From: Brevibacillus sedimenti
GTDB lineage: Bacteria; Bacillota; Bacilli; Brevibacillales; Brevibacillaceae
Length of the DNA stretch: 64,000 nt
Direction: 5' to 3'
NCBI RefSeq assembly: GCF_020923495.1
Contig: NZ_CP064048.1
Span: 3,845,001 to 3,909,000 of the forward strand
Shown: positions 33,254 through 42,857 of the stretch, one piece after another
How the letters are laid out: each line of letters starts with the position of its first letter
Numbering within the stretch: position 1 is the first letter of the stretch
Notes under the pieces: generated by a model
Database searches by the model: none
What the model saw: only the letters and a program-made list of their open reading frames with translations
Told to the model about the DNA's origin: nothing
Program-made: the position numbers and the translations under genes

Positions 33254-35188
33254 TTAGTATGGTCGTGCGTGTTTCAGGTTCGCTTCCTTTTCCCGATACG
33301 CTGCCCTCACCGCAGCGTTGTGCGAAACCCCCGCGATGCCGACATGCCACCATGCTTCGTACCCGCCGGTCATCGTCTTTGGCAGCACCTTGATGTCGAG
33401 CAGGGTAGACACGGTTTGCCGTTTCGCGTCTGCGAAAGCTGCCCGCAGTTCATCTGTCGTCCGCACACGGTATGTTTTTACGCCGTATCCGGCGGCGCTG
33501 CCGGCGTAATCAACGGTCATCAGGCGGCCGTCCAGGCGACCGGTTTCCGGGTTCCGGTAGCGGAATTCCGTCCCGAAGCTGCCCATGCCGTTACCCATTT
33601 GCAGGTTGTTGATGCACCCGAACGAAGCGTTGTCAAACAGCAGCACATTGATTTTTTTGCCTTCCTGGATGCTCGTCAGCAGTTCGGAATGCAGCATCAG
33701 GTAACTGCCGTCCCCCACCATGGCATAGACTTCTTTGTCCGGTTCGGCCATTTTGACGCCCAGCGCCCCGGCGATTTCATACCCCATGCAGGAGTAACCG
33801 TATTCCATGTGATAGGTGTTCGGCCGGCGGCATTCCCACATCCGCTGCAGGTCGCCGGGGAGGCTTCCCGAGGCCCCGACGATGATCGCGTCCTCCTCAA
33901 TCAAGGCGTTCACCAGGCCGATCACCTCGGTTTGCGTCAGACAGGATTGGAAGGTGTCTGCGAATTCGGGCAGCACCTGATCGAGCTGGCCGGCCACTTC
34001 CGGCGTGAACCCCTGCTTCCGGTACTGAATGCTGCGCAGACGGTCCAGCTCTTGCTGCCACGCCTGTTTGGCCTGTTCGATCTCATCCGTGTACCCGGAC
34101 CGGTATCCGATCCGTTCCAGTTCGGTTTCCAGCGCGAGCAGGGCCAATTTGGCGTCAGCGACAATTTTCACCGCGTCCAGCTTGCTCGCGTGGTACTCGG
34201 AAACGTTGATCGTGAGCACATCCACATCCGGATGTTGAAACAAGCGTTTCGACCCCGTCGTAAAGTCGGTGAATCTGGTGCCGATTCCGATGACGACATC
34301 CGCCTCTTTGGCCATCCGATTGGCCGCGAGGTTTCCGGTCACGCCGATGCCTCCCAGATTGTACGCATGACCGCTGTCCACCGCGCTTTTCCCGGCCTGG
34401 GTCTCCCCGTACGGAATGTGAAACGTTTCGGAAAAGCGCCGCAGGGCATCAGCCGCGTCGGAATAACGAACGCCCCCGCCGCAGATGATGATCGGCTTTT
34501 TCTTGTGCCGCAGCAGCTCCACCGCATCGCGCAGCGCCGATTCGCTCGGAATCCGGCGGTCGATCCGGTGGACGCGCTTTTGGAAGAAAGACTCGGGAAA
34601 GTCATACACTTCTCCCTGTACATCCTGAGGGAGGCAGATGGTTACCGCCCCTGTATCAGCCTGATCGGTGAGCACGCGCATGGCGTTGAGCATGGCGGTC
34701 ATCAACTGTTCCGGTCGGTTTACCCGATCCCAGTACTTGCTGACAGCGCGGAAAGCGTCATTGGTGGTGATGGTCAGGTCATGGCCGTGTTCGATCTGCT
34801 GCAAAACGGGGTCCGGCTGCCTGGTGGCAAACGTATCGCCAGGCAGCAGCAGGACCGGTATCTGATTGGCGGTCGCCGTCGCCGCGGCTGTCAGCATGTT
34901 GGCCGCACCCGGCCCAACCGACGACGTGCATGCCATGATCTGCCGACGGTTTTTTTGCTTGGCAAAGGCCACCGCGGCGTGTGCCATCCCCTGCTCATTT
35001 CGCCCCTGGTACACTTCCAGCTCTTCCGCATATTCTTCCAGCGCCTGGCCAAGTCCCAGTACATTTCCGTGGCCAAATATGGTGAAGATTCCCTTGACGA
35101 ACCGCTCCTGCCTGCCGTCCCATTCCACATACTGCTGCTGCAAAAAGGCTACCAACGCTTGCGCCGTTGTCAGTCTCCTCGTCTTCAT
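33254..35188 (-). CDS. iolD: 3D-(3,5/4)-trihydroxycyclohexane-1,2-dione hydrolase
   Basis: This 644-residue thiamine-diphosphate enzyme opens the inositol-derived ring to 5-deoxy-glucuronate. It has the ThDP Glu region at the N-terminus ([17 protein letters not shown]), a central Rossmann-like domain ([20 protein letters not shown]), and the C-terminal ThDP/Mg motif [14 protein letters not shown]...[15 protein letters not shown] (read as two segments). GAAAGGTGGG precedes ATG 35188. It opens the catabolic half of the operon after the transporter genes. Confidence 0.95.
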   Translation of the reverse strand: MKTRRLTTAQALVAFLQQQYVEWDGRQERFVKGIFTIFGHGNVLGLGQALEEYAEELEVYQGRNEQGMAHAAVAFAKQKNRRQIMACTSSVGPGAANMLTAAATATANQIPVLLLPGDTFATRQPDPVLQQIEHGHDLTITTNDAFRAVSKYWDRVNRPEQLMTAMLNAMRVLTDQADTGAVTICLPQDVQGEVYDFPESFFQKRVHRIDRRIPSESALRDAVELLRHKKKPIIICGGGVRYSDAADALRRFSETFHIPYGETQAGKSAVDSGHAYNLGGIGVTGNLAANRMAKEADVVIGIGTRFTDFTTGSKRLFQHPDVDVLTINVSEYHASKLDAVKIVADAKLALLALETELERIGYRSGYTDEIEQAKQAWQQELDRLRSIQYRKQGFTPEVAGQLDQVLPEFADTFQSCLTQTEVIGLVNALIEEDAIIVGASGSLPGDLQRMWECRRPNTYHMEYGYSCMGYEIAGALGVKMAEPDKEVYAMVGDGSYLMLHSELLTSIQEGKKINVLLFDNASFGCINNLQMGNGMGSFGTEFRYRNPETGRLDGRLMTVDYAGSAAGYGVKTYRVRTTDELRAAFADAKRQTVSTLLDIKVLPKTMTGGYEAWWHVGIAGVSHNAAVRAAYREKEANLKHARPY

Positions 35189-35238
35189 TCCGTTCGTGTC
35201 CCACCTTTCGCATCTTGCCGGAACTCACGATTTTTGTT

Positions 35239-36243
35239 TCAGGATTTTCTGTTTTTCCGGGCGTCGAGAAAGACAGCGGTGACAATGATCCCGCCCTTCA
35301 AGATCTGCTGCCAGTACGAGGATACGTTGAGAAGGTCGAGACCGTTGTTCATCACGCCGATGATCAGCGCCCCGATAATGGTGCCGCCAATCGTTCCGAT
35401 CCCGCCGGACAGGCTGGTGCCGCCAATCACCGCTGCGGCAATCGCGTCCAGTTCATACATCACGCCGGCCGTCGGCTGACCGGAGGCGATCCGGGACGTC
35501 AGGATGATCCCGGCAATCGAAGAGAGCAAACCGGCATAGGCGTAAATCATGATCTTATACCTGTCGACCGGAATCCCCGCGATCCTCGCCGCTTGTTCAT
35601 TCCCGCCCATCGCATAGACGTACTTGCCAAATTTCGTTTTCGTCAGCAGGAGATAAGAAACCAGTCCGACCAGGGCAAAGATGATGATGGGCAGCGGTAT
35701 CCCGAACACCGCTCCCTGGCCGATGAACTTGAACGAATCGGACAGATTTCCGATCGGTCTTCCGTCACTGAAGAGCAGCGCCGCCCCTCGCGCCCCGGTC
35801 ATCATCCCCAGGGTGACGATAAACGGGGCAATTTTTCCTTTGGCAATAATCGTCCCGTTGATCACTCCTGTCAAAAGTCCGATCCCCAGTCCGACGGCGA
35901 TCGGAACCACGAGCGGATAGCTGTCCGGATGCGCGAAAGTTGCGACAACTACGGACACGAGCGCGATCACGGAACCGGATGAGAGGTCGATCCCGGTGGT
36001 GATGATCACCATCGTGACGCCAATCGCCACAATGCCGACGATCGACATCTGCCTGACGATATTGAGCAAATTGCCAGATGTAAAGAACGTAGGGGACAGA
36101 ATCGACATCACCAGGATCAGCGCGATCAGAATAAAAAGCATCCCGTATCGTCCGAAGAGGCGGAAGGCCGTTTCTTTCCAGCGGCGTTTTCCGACTGCTT
36201 CGGACTTGTTTGGCTTGTTTGCGATCGTCACTTCACTGTTCAT
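35239..36243 (-). CDS. Sugar ABC transporter permease (RbsC-like), probable inositol importer
   Basis: This 334-residue protein of the BPD_transp_2 family has eight to ten helices and the motifs [16 protein letters not shown] [41 protein letters not shown], and [18 protein letters not shown]. It belongs with the carbohydrate-uptake-2 ABC transporters for ribose, galactose and inositol. Placement inside the iol operon points to inositol as substrate. GGAGGACG precedes ATG 36243. Confidence 0.9.
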   Translation of the reverse strand: MNSEVTIANKPNKSEAVGKRRWKETAFRLFGRYGMLFILIALILVMSILSPTFFTSGNLLNIVRQMSIVGIVAIGVTMVIITTGIDLSSGSVIALVSVVVATFAHPDSYPLVVPIAVGLGIGLLTGVINGTIIAKGKIAPFIVTLGMMTGARGAALLFSDGRPIGNLSDSFKFIGQGAVFGIPLPIIIFALVGLVSYLLLTKTKFGKYVYAMGGNEQAARIAGIPVDRYKIMIYAYAGLLSSIAGIILTSRIASGQPTAGVMYELDAIAAAVIGGTSLSGGIGTIGGTIIGALIIGVMNNGLDLLNVSSYWQQILKGGIIVTAVFLDARKNRKS

Positions 36244-36270
36244 CCGCACGTCCTCCAGACTTGTATGAGA

Positions 36271-37776
36271 CTAGCTGGCGATCAGCTCGCCGGTCGCCAA
36301 CTGCATGATTTTTTCCTGGGTCGCCTCCTCCCGGCGCAATTCCCCCATTTTTCGTCCTTCGTGCATTACGATGACCCGGTCGCTCACACCCAATATTTCC
36401 GGAAGTTCGGAGGAAATCACCACGATGGCTTTGCCCTTTTGGGCCAGATCGGCAATCAGTTGGTAGATTTCCAATTTGGCCCCCACATCGATCCCGCGCG
36501 TCGGCTCATCCAGGATCAAGATGTCGGGATCGTGAAGCAGCCAGCGGGCAAGCAGCGCTTTTTGCTGATTCCCGCCGCTCAGATACTTGATCGTTTGATA
36601 CAGGCTTGGCGTCTTGATGGCCAGCTGCTCACACTGCTGCCGACAATCGGCCTGGATTTGCCCGGCATTGAGAAAGCCGCAGGTTGTGTAGCGATCGATG
36701 TTCACCGTGATCATGTTGTCCTGCACCGACAGCGGGAGGAACAGGCCCGTTCCCTTCCGATCCTCTGTCAAAAATCCCATCCCGCACCGAATCGCATCGC
36801 GCGGCGAACGAATCGCCGTTTTCCTGCCCTTCACCACGATCTCACCGGAATCGGGAGGCACAATCCCAAATACGCTCTCCATTACCTCCGTTCTGCCAGA
36901 CCCCATCAGCCCTGCAAAGCCGACAACCTCTCCCCGGCGGACTTCGAAGCTGACGTCCGCGAATTTCCCCGCTCTGGTCAGACGGTTGACCGCCAGCACG
37001 ACCTCTCCGATGTCCGCACGCTTTTTCTGAAACACGTGATGCAGCTCCCGCCCCACCATCATTTCGATCAGGTGCTCCTTGCTGATGCGGTCGCTCGGCC
37101 TTGTGCCCACGTACTTTCCATCGCGCAGGACCGTTATCTCGTCCGTGATCTGCGCCAGTTCTTCCATTTTGTGCGTAATGTAGATCATGGACACGCCTTC
37201 CTTTTTCAGCGATCGAATGATGGAAAACAGATGCTGGACTTCTTTTTCCGTGATCGCGGAGGTCGGTTCGTCCATGATGATCAGCTTGGCTTGGCGGGAA
37301 ATCGCCTTGGCGATCTCGACCATTTGCGTATGGGCGATGCTAAGGTCAACCATCCTTGCCCGCGGGTCGATGTCAATCTCCAGCCGCTCGAACAGCCGTC
37401 TCGTGTTTTCCTCCATCTCCCTCTGCTTCACCCACCCCGTAAACCGGTAACTGGGCTCTCTTCCCAAAAAGATGTTCTCGGCCACGGTCATGTAGGGGAT
37501 CGGGCTGAGCTCCTGGTGAATCATTGCGATCCCTTTGTCGAGCGCCTGTTTGACATTGGACAGCTTCAGCTCTTCCCCGTCAAAGATAATGCGCCCGCTG
37601 TCCGGACTGTACATCCCGATCAGGATTTTCATCAGGGTTGATTTGCCCGCGCCATTCTCCCCCAGCAGGGCGTGTACGGTCCCTTTCCTCACCTTGAGCT
37701 GTACGCGGTCCAGAGCTTTTACTCCCGGAAATGCCTTGGAGATATTCTCCATTTCCAGGATGTACGTGCTGTGCAT
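36271..37776 (-). CDS. Sugar ABC transporter ATP-binding protein (RbsA/MglA-like)
   Basis: This 501-residue protein has two ATPase domains. The N-terminal one carries Walker [17 protein letters not shown], signature [16 protein letters not shown] and Walker [12 protein letters not shown]. The C-terminal one has a degenerate Walker A ([16 protein letters not shown]) but a good signature [15 protein letters not shown] and Walker [15 protein letters not shown]. This is the usual form of carbohydrate-uptake-2 ATPases. GGGGGGAG precedes ATG 37776. It lies between the binding protein and the permease gene. Confidence 0.92.
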   Translation of the reverse strand: MHSTYILEMENISKAFPGVKALDRVQLKVRKGTVHALLGENGAGKSTLMKILIGMYSPDSGRIIFDGEELKLSNVKQALDKGIAMIHQELSPIPYMTVAENIFLGREPSYRFTGWVKQREMEENTRRLFERLEIDIDPRARMVDLSIAHTQMVEIAKAISRQAKLIIMDEPTSAITEKEVQHLFSIIRSLKKEGVSMIYITHKMEELAQITDEITVLRDGKYVGTRPSDRISKEHLIEMMVGRELHHVFQKKRADIGEVVLAVNRLTRAGKFADVSFEVRRGEVVGFAGLMGSGRTEVMESVFGIVPPDSGEIVVKGRKTAIRSPRDAIRCGMGFLTEDRKGTGLFLPLSVQDNMITVNIDRYTTCGFLNAGQIQADCRQQCEQLAIKTPSLYQTIKYLSGGNQQKALLARWLLHDPDILILDEPTRGIDVGAKLEIYQLIADLAQKGKAIVVISSELPEILGVSDRVIVMHEGRKMGELRREEATQEKIMQLATGELIAS

Positions 37777-37792
37777 GACGACTCCCCCCGCT

Positions 37793-38767
37793 TTACTGCC
37801 ATTTTTTCATGTACTCGTCCACGTTCTCTTTGGTTACCAGTTCATACGGAATCCAGTTGAACTTTTCCACCTTTTCGCCTTTGGCCGCTTTGATCGCCAC
37901 TTCCAGGCCGCCTTGTCCCTGGCCGATCGCATTTTGATACACCGTCACCTGCAATTTTCCGGCTTTTACGTATTCCAACGCATCCGGAGTGGCATCGACG
38001 CCGGCCACGACGACGTCGTTCAGTTTTCCTGCCGCTTCGAGCGCCATGATCGCGCCGATGGCCATTTCATCATTGTTGGAGACAACAGCGTCGATTTGCT
38101 TTCCGGACTGGAGCCAGTTTTCCATCAAGGCCATGCCTTTGGCCCGATCCCATTCTGCCGTTCCTTCCAAGACCACCTGCATGTCCGGGTACCGCTCGAT
38201 GACCTGCTTGTTCCCTTCCGTTCGCTTGATCTGCGCCTCGTGCCCCATCTGTCCGTTCATGATCGCGATGTTTCCTTTTCCGCCGAGCAGTTTTGCCACT
38301 TCCTCCATTTCCATGAGACCAGCCTTGATGGATTCGGACCCCACATAGGCGGTGGCCGCTTCCACCCCGTCGTATATGCGGTTCACGACCACGATCGGCA
38401 GATTGGCCTGGTTTGCTTTTTCGACCAGATTGGGCGCGGACGTGGTATCGACGGGAATCAGCACGATCGCGTCCACTTTCTGCTGGATGAAATTCTCCAC
38501 CTGGGAGAGCTGCTTGCTGGCGTCATTCATCGCATCGACGTAAATCACTTCCACGTTCTCCTGCGTTTTTTCGTACTGTTTCATACCGTCCTGCAGGTAG
38601 CTCAACCACTTGTCATCAAAGTCGGGAAGCGCTGCGCCGATCACAATCTTGTCCTTCTTGTCAGAGCCTGCCTGCTGCGCTGTCTCCTGGTCGGCTCCGC
38701 ATCCGGCGACCAAGACAGCGACCAGACATACAATCAACCACCATGCACCCTTTTTTTGTCCCTTCAT
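37793..38767 (-). CDS. Sugar-binding lipoprotein of the ABC importer (periplasmic-binding-protein type I)
   Basis: This 324-residue protein has a lipobox [12 protein letters not shown] (Cys near residue 23). Its fold pattern, [60 protein letters not shown] and [18 protein letters not shown], is like RbsB/inositol-binding proteins. It is expected to be anchored outside the membrane and capture myo-inositol or a similar polyol. AAGGAGG precedes ATG 38767. It is the first of three transporter genes. Confidence 0.92.
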   Translation of the reverse strand: MKGQKKGAWWLIVCLVAVLVAGCGADQETAQQAGSDKKDKIVIGAALPDFDDKWLSYLQDGMKQYEKTQENVEVIYVDAMNDASKQLSQVENFIQQKVDAIVLIPVDTTSAPNLVEKANQANLPIVVVNRIYDGVEAATAYVGSESIKAGLMEMEEVAKLLGGKGNIAIMNGQMGHEAQIKRTEGNKQVIERYPDMQVVLEGTAEWDRAKGMALMENWLQSGKQIDAVVSNNDEMAIGAIMALEAAGKLNDVVVAGVDATPDALEYVKAGKLQVTVYQNAIGQGQGGLEVAIKAAKGEKVEKFNWIPYELVTKENVDEYMKKWQ

Positions 38768-38850
38768 GAATAGCCCCCTCCTTATTTGCAGGCGATCCTG
38801 CCCGTTTGCACACCGCGTTCCATCGTAGACAGGTAGACCCGATCCGCTCT

Positions 38851-39867
38851 TTATTCCGGACTTCCCCCCTCGATTGTGATCTTTTTCCCGGTGTCAAATG
38901 ATTGAGTGGCCGCGATGGCGATTTGCAGATTGCGTCTGCCGTCTAATTCTGTAACGCTTGGTGTTTGCTTGTGCTGGACACAGTGGATGAAATGAGCAAG
39001 TTCCAATCGGTAGGCATCGTCAAAGCGGGTCTGAAAATCGGGGATGATCTCGTAGTGGCTGCCCTTGTGGTTCAGATACGTGATCGATTGATTGCGAAGT
39101 GTTCCAATAAACAGCGAGCCTTCCGTGCCAATGATTTCCGTGCGGATGTCGTGACCGTAGGGCGAGTTTCGGCTGGCCTCGATATCCCCTGCTGCACCGG
39201 AGTCAAATTCGACATACGTGAGCGCCTGATCCACATCGTTGTACTCTTCCATGAACGAATGCACCAGCACTCGCCCGTGTGCGGACACGGCAGTGATTTC
39301 CGCCCCCATCAGGTACCGCGCCATGTCGTAGTCGTGGATGGAGACGTCCATAAACATCCGTCCGCTGTGCTTGATAAACGAAGCGGGCGGCGATCCGGCG
39401 TCACGGGAAATTGCCTTGAAGTAAACGGGTTTTCCTATATCTCCTGCGCTGATCCTGCGCTTTGCCTCGGCGTAGGCAGGATCAAACCGTCTCATGAAGC
39501 CCACCTGGCAGATCACCCCGCTCTCCTTGATGATGTCGATGATCTCGTCCGCCTCTTCGAGATGCTGCGTGAGCGGCTTTTCCACAAACACGGGCTTGCC
39601 GTGTTTTGCCGCTTGTTTGATCATCTCGGCATGGGTGCTGGTCGGCGTCACAATAATGACCGCGTCGACATCGGGATCGGCAATGACTTCCTCCGGATTC
39701 TTCGCCCACGTTTGCAGGCCCAATTCCCTTGCAACCTGTTCCGCCCGTCCTTCCATCGTGTCGACAACACTCACCAGTTTGGCCCCGCTGATCTGATGGG
39801 TGGCGATATTTTTCGCATGGTGATACCCCAGGCGTCCCAATCCCAGAACTGCACAGCGAACCGTCAT
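38851..39867 (-). CDS. iolG: Inositol 2-dehydrogenase (Gfo/Idh/MocA family)
   Basis: This 338-residue NAD-dependent oxidoreductase has the Rossmann motif CAVLGLGRLGYHHAKNIA, the EKP motif FVEKPLTQHLEEADEI, and the catalytic pair in the segment MFMDVSIHDYDMARYLMG. These agree with IolG, which oxidises myo-inositol at C2, but a scyllo-inositol dehydrogenase (IolX) cannot be separated by eye. AAAGGAG precedes ATG 39867. It follows a second Gfo/Idh gene by 136 bases. Confidence 0.88.
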   Translation of the reverse strand: MTVRCAVLGLGRLGYHHAKNIATHQISGAKLVSVVDTMEGRAEQVARELGLQTWAKNPEEVIADPDVDAVIIVTPTSTHAEMIKQAAKHGKPVFVEKPLTQHLEEADEIIDIIKESGVICQVGFMRRFDPAYAEAKRRISAGDIGKPVYFKAISRDAGSPPASFIKHSGRMFMDVSIHDYDMARYLMGAEITAVSAHGRVLVHSFMEEYNDVDQALTYVEFDSGAAGDIEASRNSPYGHDIRTEIIGTEGSLFIGTLRNQSITYLNHKGSHYEIIPDFQTRFDDAYRLELAHFIHCVQHKQTPSVTELDGRRNLQIAIAATQSFDTGKKITIEGGSPE

Positions 39868-40003
39868 GGAATCACGCTCCTTTCCGACTGATGAATTTAC
39901 GGTATATTCAGACCATTTTGCTCATTGTCCGGACCAATTCATCCGGTCCGTACCTGCTGCTTGTGCAATGCCGTCCGCAGCATCACTGCCGCTGCCTGCC
40001 CGC

Positions 40004-41002
40004 CTACCGTGCCGCCTGTCGCATCTCGATGCGCCTGCCCGTTTTGGCGCTTTCGTACACGGCTTCCAGCAGTTGAATCGAACGATATCCGTCTTCTGCG
40101 GTCACGGGCGGTTTTGTCCCGTGGACAATCGCGTCGATGAACAGCCGATCTTCCTCCGCGTACCCCCACTTCTCCTCCATCGGCAGTTGGAAGAAGTCGT
40201 GGACGTGTGCCGCCTGCTTCAAGCCCGGGGCGTACATCACCTTTTCCAATTCCTGTGTCGCGACAGTCGCATATGTCCCGTACACCTCCACGCTCTCAAA
40301 CGGAAAGCTCCAACCGGCATGGGCGTACGTGACAAACGTGGCCACGGTTCCCGATTCAAACGTCAGCAGAATGGCAAACGTGTCCAATTCCGACTGGGAG
40401 ATATGCTGTCTGCCCTCGCAGGAGACAGATTGCACTTCTCCAAACAAGTAGCGGCTCAAGTCCAGGAGGTGAAAAGGCGTTTCGTACAGGAACCCGCCGG
40501 TAACCTTCGGGTCGGCAGTCCAGGCGGGGTGCAGCAGTTCTCCCCGGTTCATCTTGAGGTGCGCCAGGTACGGGTTGACCTCGCCGGAGCCAATCAACTC
40601 CTTCACGCGTTTGTACACGGACGCATACCGGCGATTCATCCCCAGATTGTACACCGCTTTCGACGCTGCCGCCGCCTCTCTGATTTGCTGCGCTTCCGCC
40701 AACGACGTGGCCATCGGTTTTTCAGAAAACACGTGGATGTTGCGCTGCAAACACGCAAGCACCGGCTCCACGTGAAGCGTATTGGGGGTGGTGACATAGA
40801 CCGCGTCAACACCGAGATCAAACAGCTCTTCCAGGCTTCCGACCGCTTTCGCCCTCCCTGCCTCCACCGCCAGGGCTGTCGCCCGTTCTTGCGAGATATC
40901 GGCCACGCCCACAATCTCCACCCGCTCATCGCGCTTCAGGATCGAGGTATGTACCTTGGCGATCCCGCCTGCTCCCAAAATGCCTACCTTTACCTGTGCC
41001 AT
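40004..41002 (-). CDS. Second Gfo/Idh/MocA oxidoreductase of the iol cluster
   Basis: This 332-residue dehydrogenase has the Rossmann motif VGILGAGGIAKVHTSIL, the EKP motif FSEKPMATSLAEAQQI, and FLYETPFHLLDLSRYLFGEV at the active-site region. It differs clearly from the IolG at 38851, so it is not a recent duplicate. It may act on another inositol isomer or on a related sugar acid; the substrate is open. GGAGAG precedes ATG 41002. It is the first gene of the operon, behind an IolQ-like operator. Confidence 0.85.
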   Translation of the reverse strand: MAQVKVGILGAGGIAKVHTSILKRDERVEIVGVADISQERATALAVEAGRAKAVGSLEELFDLGVDAVYVTTPNTLHVEPVLACLQRNIHVFSEKPMATSLAEAQQIREAAAASKAVYNLGMNRRYASVYKRVKELIGSGEVNPYLAHLKMNRGELLHPAWTADPKVTGGFLYETPFHLLDLSRYLFGEVQSVSCEGRQHISQSELDTFAILLTFESGTVATFVTYAHAGWSFPFESVEVYGTYATVATQELEKVMYAPGLKQAAHVHDFFQLPMEEKWGYAEEDRLFIDAIVHGTKPPVTAEDGYRSIQLLEAVYESAKTGRRIEMRQAAR

Positions 41003-41048
41003 GCAAAACGTCTCTCCTCTCTCCACACAAATCCGGGTTAACGTCAGT

Positions 41049-41062
41049 GGAAAGCGCTTACA
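41049..41062 (-). promoter_or_regulatory. IolQ-like or cre-like operator before the iol operon
   Basis: GGAAAGCGCTTACA, 47 bases before the first iol gene. It shares AAGCGCTT with two other sites. It matches the Geobacillus IolQ consensus RGWAAGCGCTTSCY (as I recall it) at 12 of 14 positions, and it also resembles a CcpA cre site. Confidence 0.65.
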
Positions 41063-41182
41063 CTTTTCCTCCGAAAAATTGCACCCTGCTCGCTTTTCTT
41101 AGTAGACTGAACCGATTGAGAGGATGGTTTATGCCGTGAAATCACTGCGTTTATGGTGCAGGAGGCTTCCTGCCGATACTTG

Positions 41183-41196
41183 CGCAAGCGCTTTCT
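41183..41196 (-). promoter_or_regulatory. Second IolQ-like operator
   Basis: On the minus strand AGAAAGCGCTTGCG, 13 of 14 matches to RGWAAGCGCTTSCY. It lies about 180 bases upstream of the first iol gene, suggesting repression by looping or a promoter at this point. Confidence 0.65.
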
Positions 41197-41266
41197 CTAA
41201 TTTGCCTTCATTTTACATCCATTGCCCATTTTCTTGCAACACATTTTTTCAAAAATTTAAAAAAGA

Positions 41267-41321
41267 AAGAAAAAGACGCGCAGCCATCCCCTTCACGTGT
41301 GTGAAGAGGGGCAGAGCGTCT
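41267..41321 (-). terminator. Terminator of the LacI-type repressor gene
   Basis: AGACGC / GCGTCT outer stem with an inner CCCCTCTTCAC / GTGAAGGGG stem, then TTTTTCTTTC on the minus strand. Confidence 0.8.
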
Positions 41322-41385
41322 GTCTCCGGGCAGCATCGCGATGCTTATGGGAATCTACCGCCGGTCCGTCCTACTGCTGGTCCGT

Positions 41386-42390
41386 CTACGCAATGGGCTT
41401 TGTGGACTGGCGAATAATCAGCTCGGGCGGTAAAATGACACGCTGCTTCGTCTTTTTGTCACCTTCGATTTCACGTACCAGCAAATCCATCACCTGACGT
41501 CCCATCTCGTCAATCGGCTGGGCGATGGTCGTCAGCGGCGGATCAACAATGGACGCCAGTATCGTGTTGTCAAACCCAACGACAGACACATCGTCAGGGA
41601 TGCGCAGCCCCAACTCTTTGGCTGCCTGGTAGACGCCAATCGCCAGGAAGTCAAAACAAGCAAAAATCGCTGTCGGCCGTTTGGGTGACGTCAGCAGTTC
41701 ACGCGCCGCCCGCTTCCCGTCCTCCCGCGAATAATCCGTCCGGATCACCAGGTCTTCCGTAAGCTCCAGCCCATGGTCCTCCAGCGCCTGCCGAAACGCC
41801 TCCAGCCGATATTTGTCACTCGTGCGATTCATGTTGCCCACCAGGATGGCGATCCGTTTGTGCCCCAGCGATACCAGATGCTGGGCCGCCTGATACCCGC
41901 CCAGATAGTCATCGACCGCTACCACGTCGATCATCAATTCGGGGATGTCCTGCGCAATCAGCGCCACCGGCAGATTCTCCTCCAACAGCTCCCTGAGGAC
42001 GCGATGATTTCTCGCGTTCGTGCCGATGATGATACCGTCGACACTTTTCTGCCTCAACAAGGACAGGTACATGTCTTCCGTATCCGGGTTGTTGTCCGTG
42101 TTGCACATCAACAGGTTAAAGCCCAATTCCCGTCCCCGGTCCTCCACCCTCCGCGCAAGCTCCGCAAAAAAAGGATTGGCCACATCCGGAATGATGAGGC
42201 CGATCGTGCGCGTACGCTTTCCCGTCAACGCGGATGCGACCACGCTGGGCTGATAGCCCAACTGTTCAATCACGTCCAGGACCCGTTTCTTCGTCTTCGC
42301 GCTGATCCGGCCGGTATTGTTGATCACCCGGGATACCGTGGAGATGGACACGCCAGCCTTTTTTGCCACGTCGTAAATGGTCGTCTTCAT
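41386..42390 (-). CDS. LacI-family transcriptional repressor, IolQ-like
   Basis: This 334-residue regulator has the LacI helix-turn-helix (TIYDVAKKAGVSISTVSRVINN), the hinge YQPSVVASALTGKRTRTIG, and a sugar-binding periplasmic-type effector domain (IIPDVANPFFAELARRVEDR; VDGIIIGTNAR). A palindrome matching the Geobacillus IolQ operator lies 44 bases upstream of its start and two more before the iol operon. I infer that it represses both itself and the iol genes, with an inositol derivative as inducer. Its start ATG 42390 has only a weak purine stretch upstream. Confidence 0.88.
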   Translation of the reverse strand: MKTTIYDVAKKAGVSISTVSRVINNTGRISAKTKKRVLDVIEQLGYQPSVVASALTGKRTRTIGLIIPDVANPFFAELARRVEDRGRELGFNLLMCNTDNNPDTEDMYLSLLRQKSVDGIIIGTNARNHRVLRELLEENLPVALIAQDIPELMIDVVAVDDYLGGYQAAQHLVSLGHKRIAILVGNMNRTSDKYRLEAFRQALEDHGLELTEDLVIRTDYSREDGKRAARELLTSPKRPTAIFACFDFLAIGVYQAAKELGLRIPDDVSVVGFDNTILASIVDPPLTTIAQPIDEMGRQVMDLLVREIEGDKKTKQRVILPPELIIRQSTKPIA

Positions 42391-42433
42391 TTCTCATCCA
42401 CTTTCCTATCAGACTTTGGCGATTCGCCATTTG

Positions 42434-42447
42434 GGAAAGCGCTTGCT
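42434..42447 (-). promoter_or_regulatory. IolQ-like operator before the repressor gene
   Basis: GGAAAGCGCTTGCT is a perfect match to RGWAAGCGCTTSCY (as I recall it) and sits 44 bases before the repressor start, implying autoregulation. Confidence 0.75.
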
Positions 42448-42579
42448 CTCCTGTCTGTCTTCAGTTTACCGGGTCGTTTTTTGTTTCGCAATTGATTTTT
42501 GCGGGAATTTTTTAACGATTTTGCACAAAACAACCCTCCCCCTGAGCTATTGGGGGCGGGTATGCGGAGGGCGAGATAC

Positions 42580-42696
42580 ATGACAGTAAGCGATTGGAAA
42601 ATGTCTATTCGTCTCCTTTTGATGAAGTACGGCTGTTTGGCGAGCATGCTTATTGACGTTTGCGTGCTCGCTTATGCGGCTCTGAAGGCTGGATAA
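42580..42696 (+). CDS. Small hydrophobic peptide, possible holin-like type I toxin
   Basis: This is a 38-codon ORF with GGAGGG 8 bases before ATG 42580. The product starts MTVSDWKMSIRLLLMKYG and continues with a single hydrophobic helix (CLASMLIDVCVLAYAAL) and a short basic end. An MTV-x-(D/E) start followed by one membrane helix recalls the TxpA/BsrG/holin-like toxin group, though this peptide departs from the usual MI-x-FA pattern. No antitoxin RNA promoter could be picked with confidence. If it is not a toxin it may be non-coding. Confidence 0.35.
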   Translation: MTVSDWKMSIRLLLMKYGCLASMLIDVCVLAYAALKAG

Positions 42697-42772
42697 TTTT
42701 GGGGAATTTTATCATACTCATCTTTAATGTTCCGGTAGCGAAAGCTTGCCAAGAAAATTCTCAGAGGATACG

Positions 42773-42825
42773 AAAAGAGAAAAGCCGAACAGGTGATCAG
42801 GTAAAACCCCTAACACTGCTCGGCC
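42773..42825 (-). terminator. Terminator of the PadR-VanZ unit
   Basis: GCCGAGCAG / CTGTTCGGC stem followed by TTTTCTCTTTT on the minus strand, 33 bases after the VanZ gene. Confidence 0.75.
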
Positions 42826-42857
42826 TCTTGGTCAACTATTGGAATATGTTAATTGCC

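Larger units (their letters stand above)
41003..41385. other. Regulatory region between the iol operon and the repressor gene
   Basis: No gene is seen here. The region holds two AAGCGCTT palindromes (41049-41062 and 41183-41196) and, near its right end, the terminator of the repressor gene. A clear -35/-10 pair for the iol operon could not be picked. Confidence 0.6.

Noticed and set aside
41049..41062. Pure CcpA cre site interpretation of GGAAAGCGCTTACA
   Set aside because: Not excluded, but the same core occurs three times around the LacI-type repressor and iol operon, which fits a dedicated operator better.
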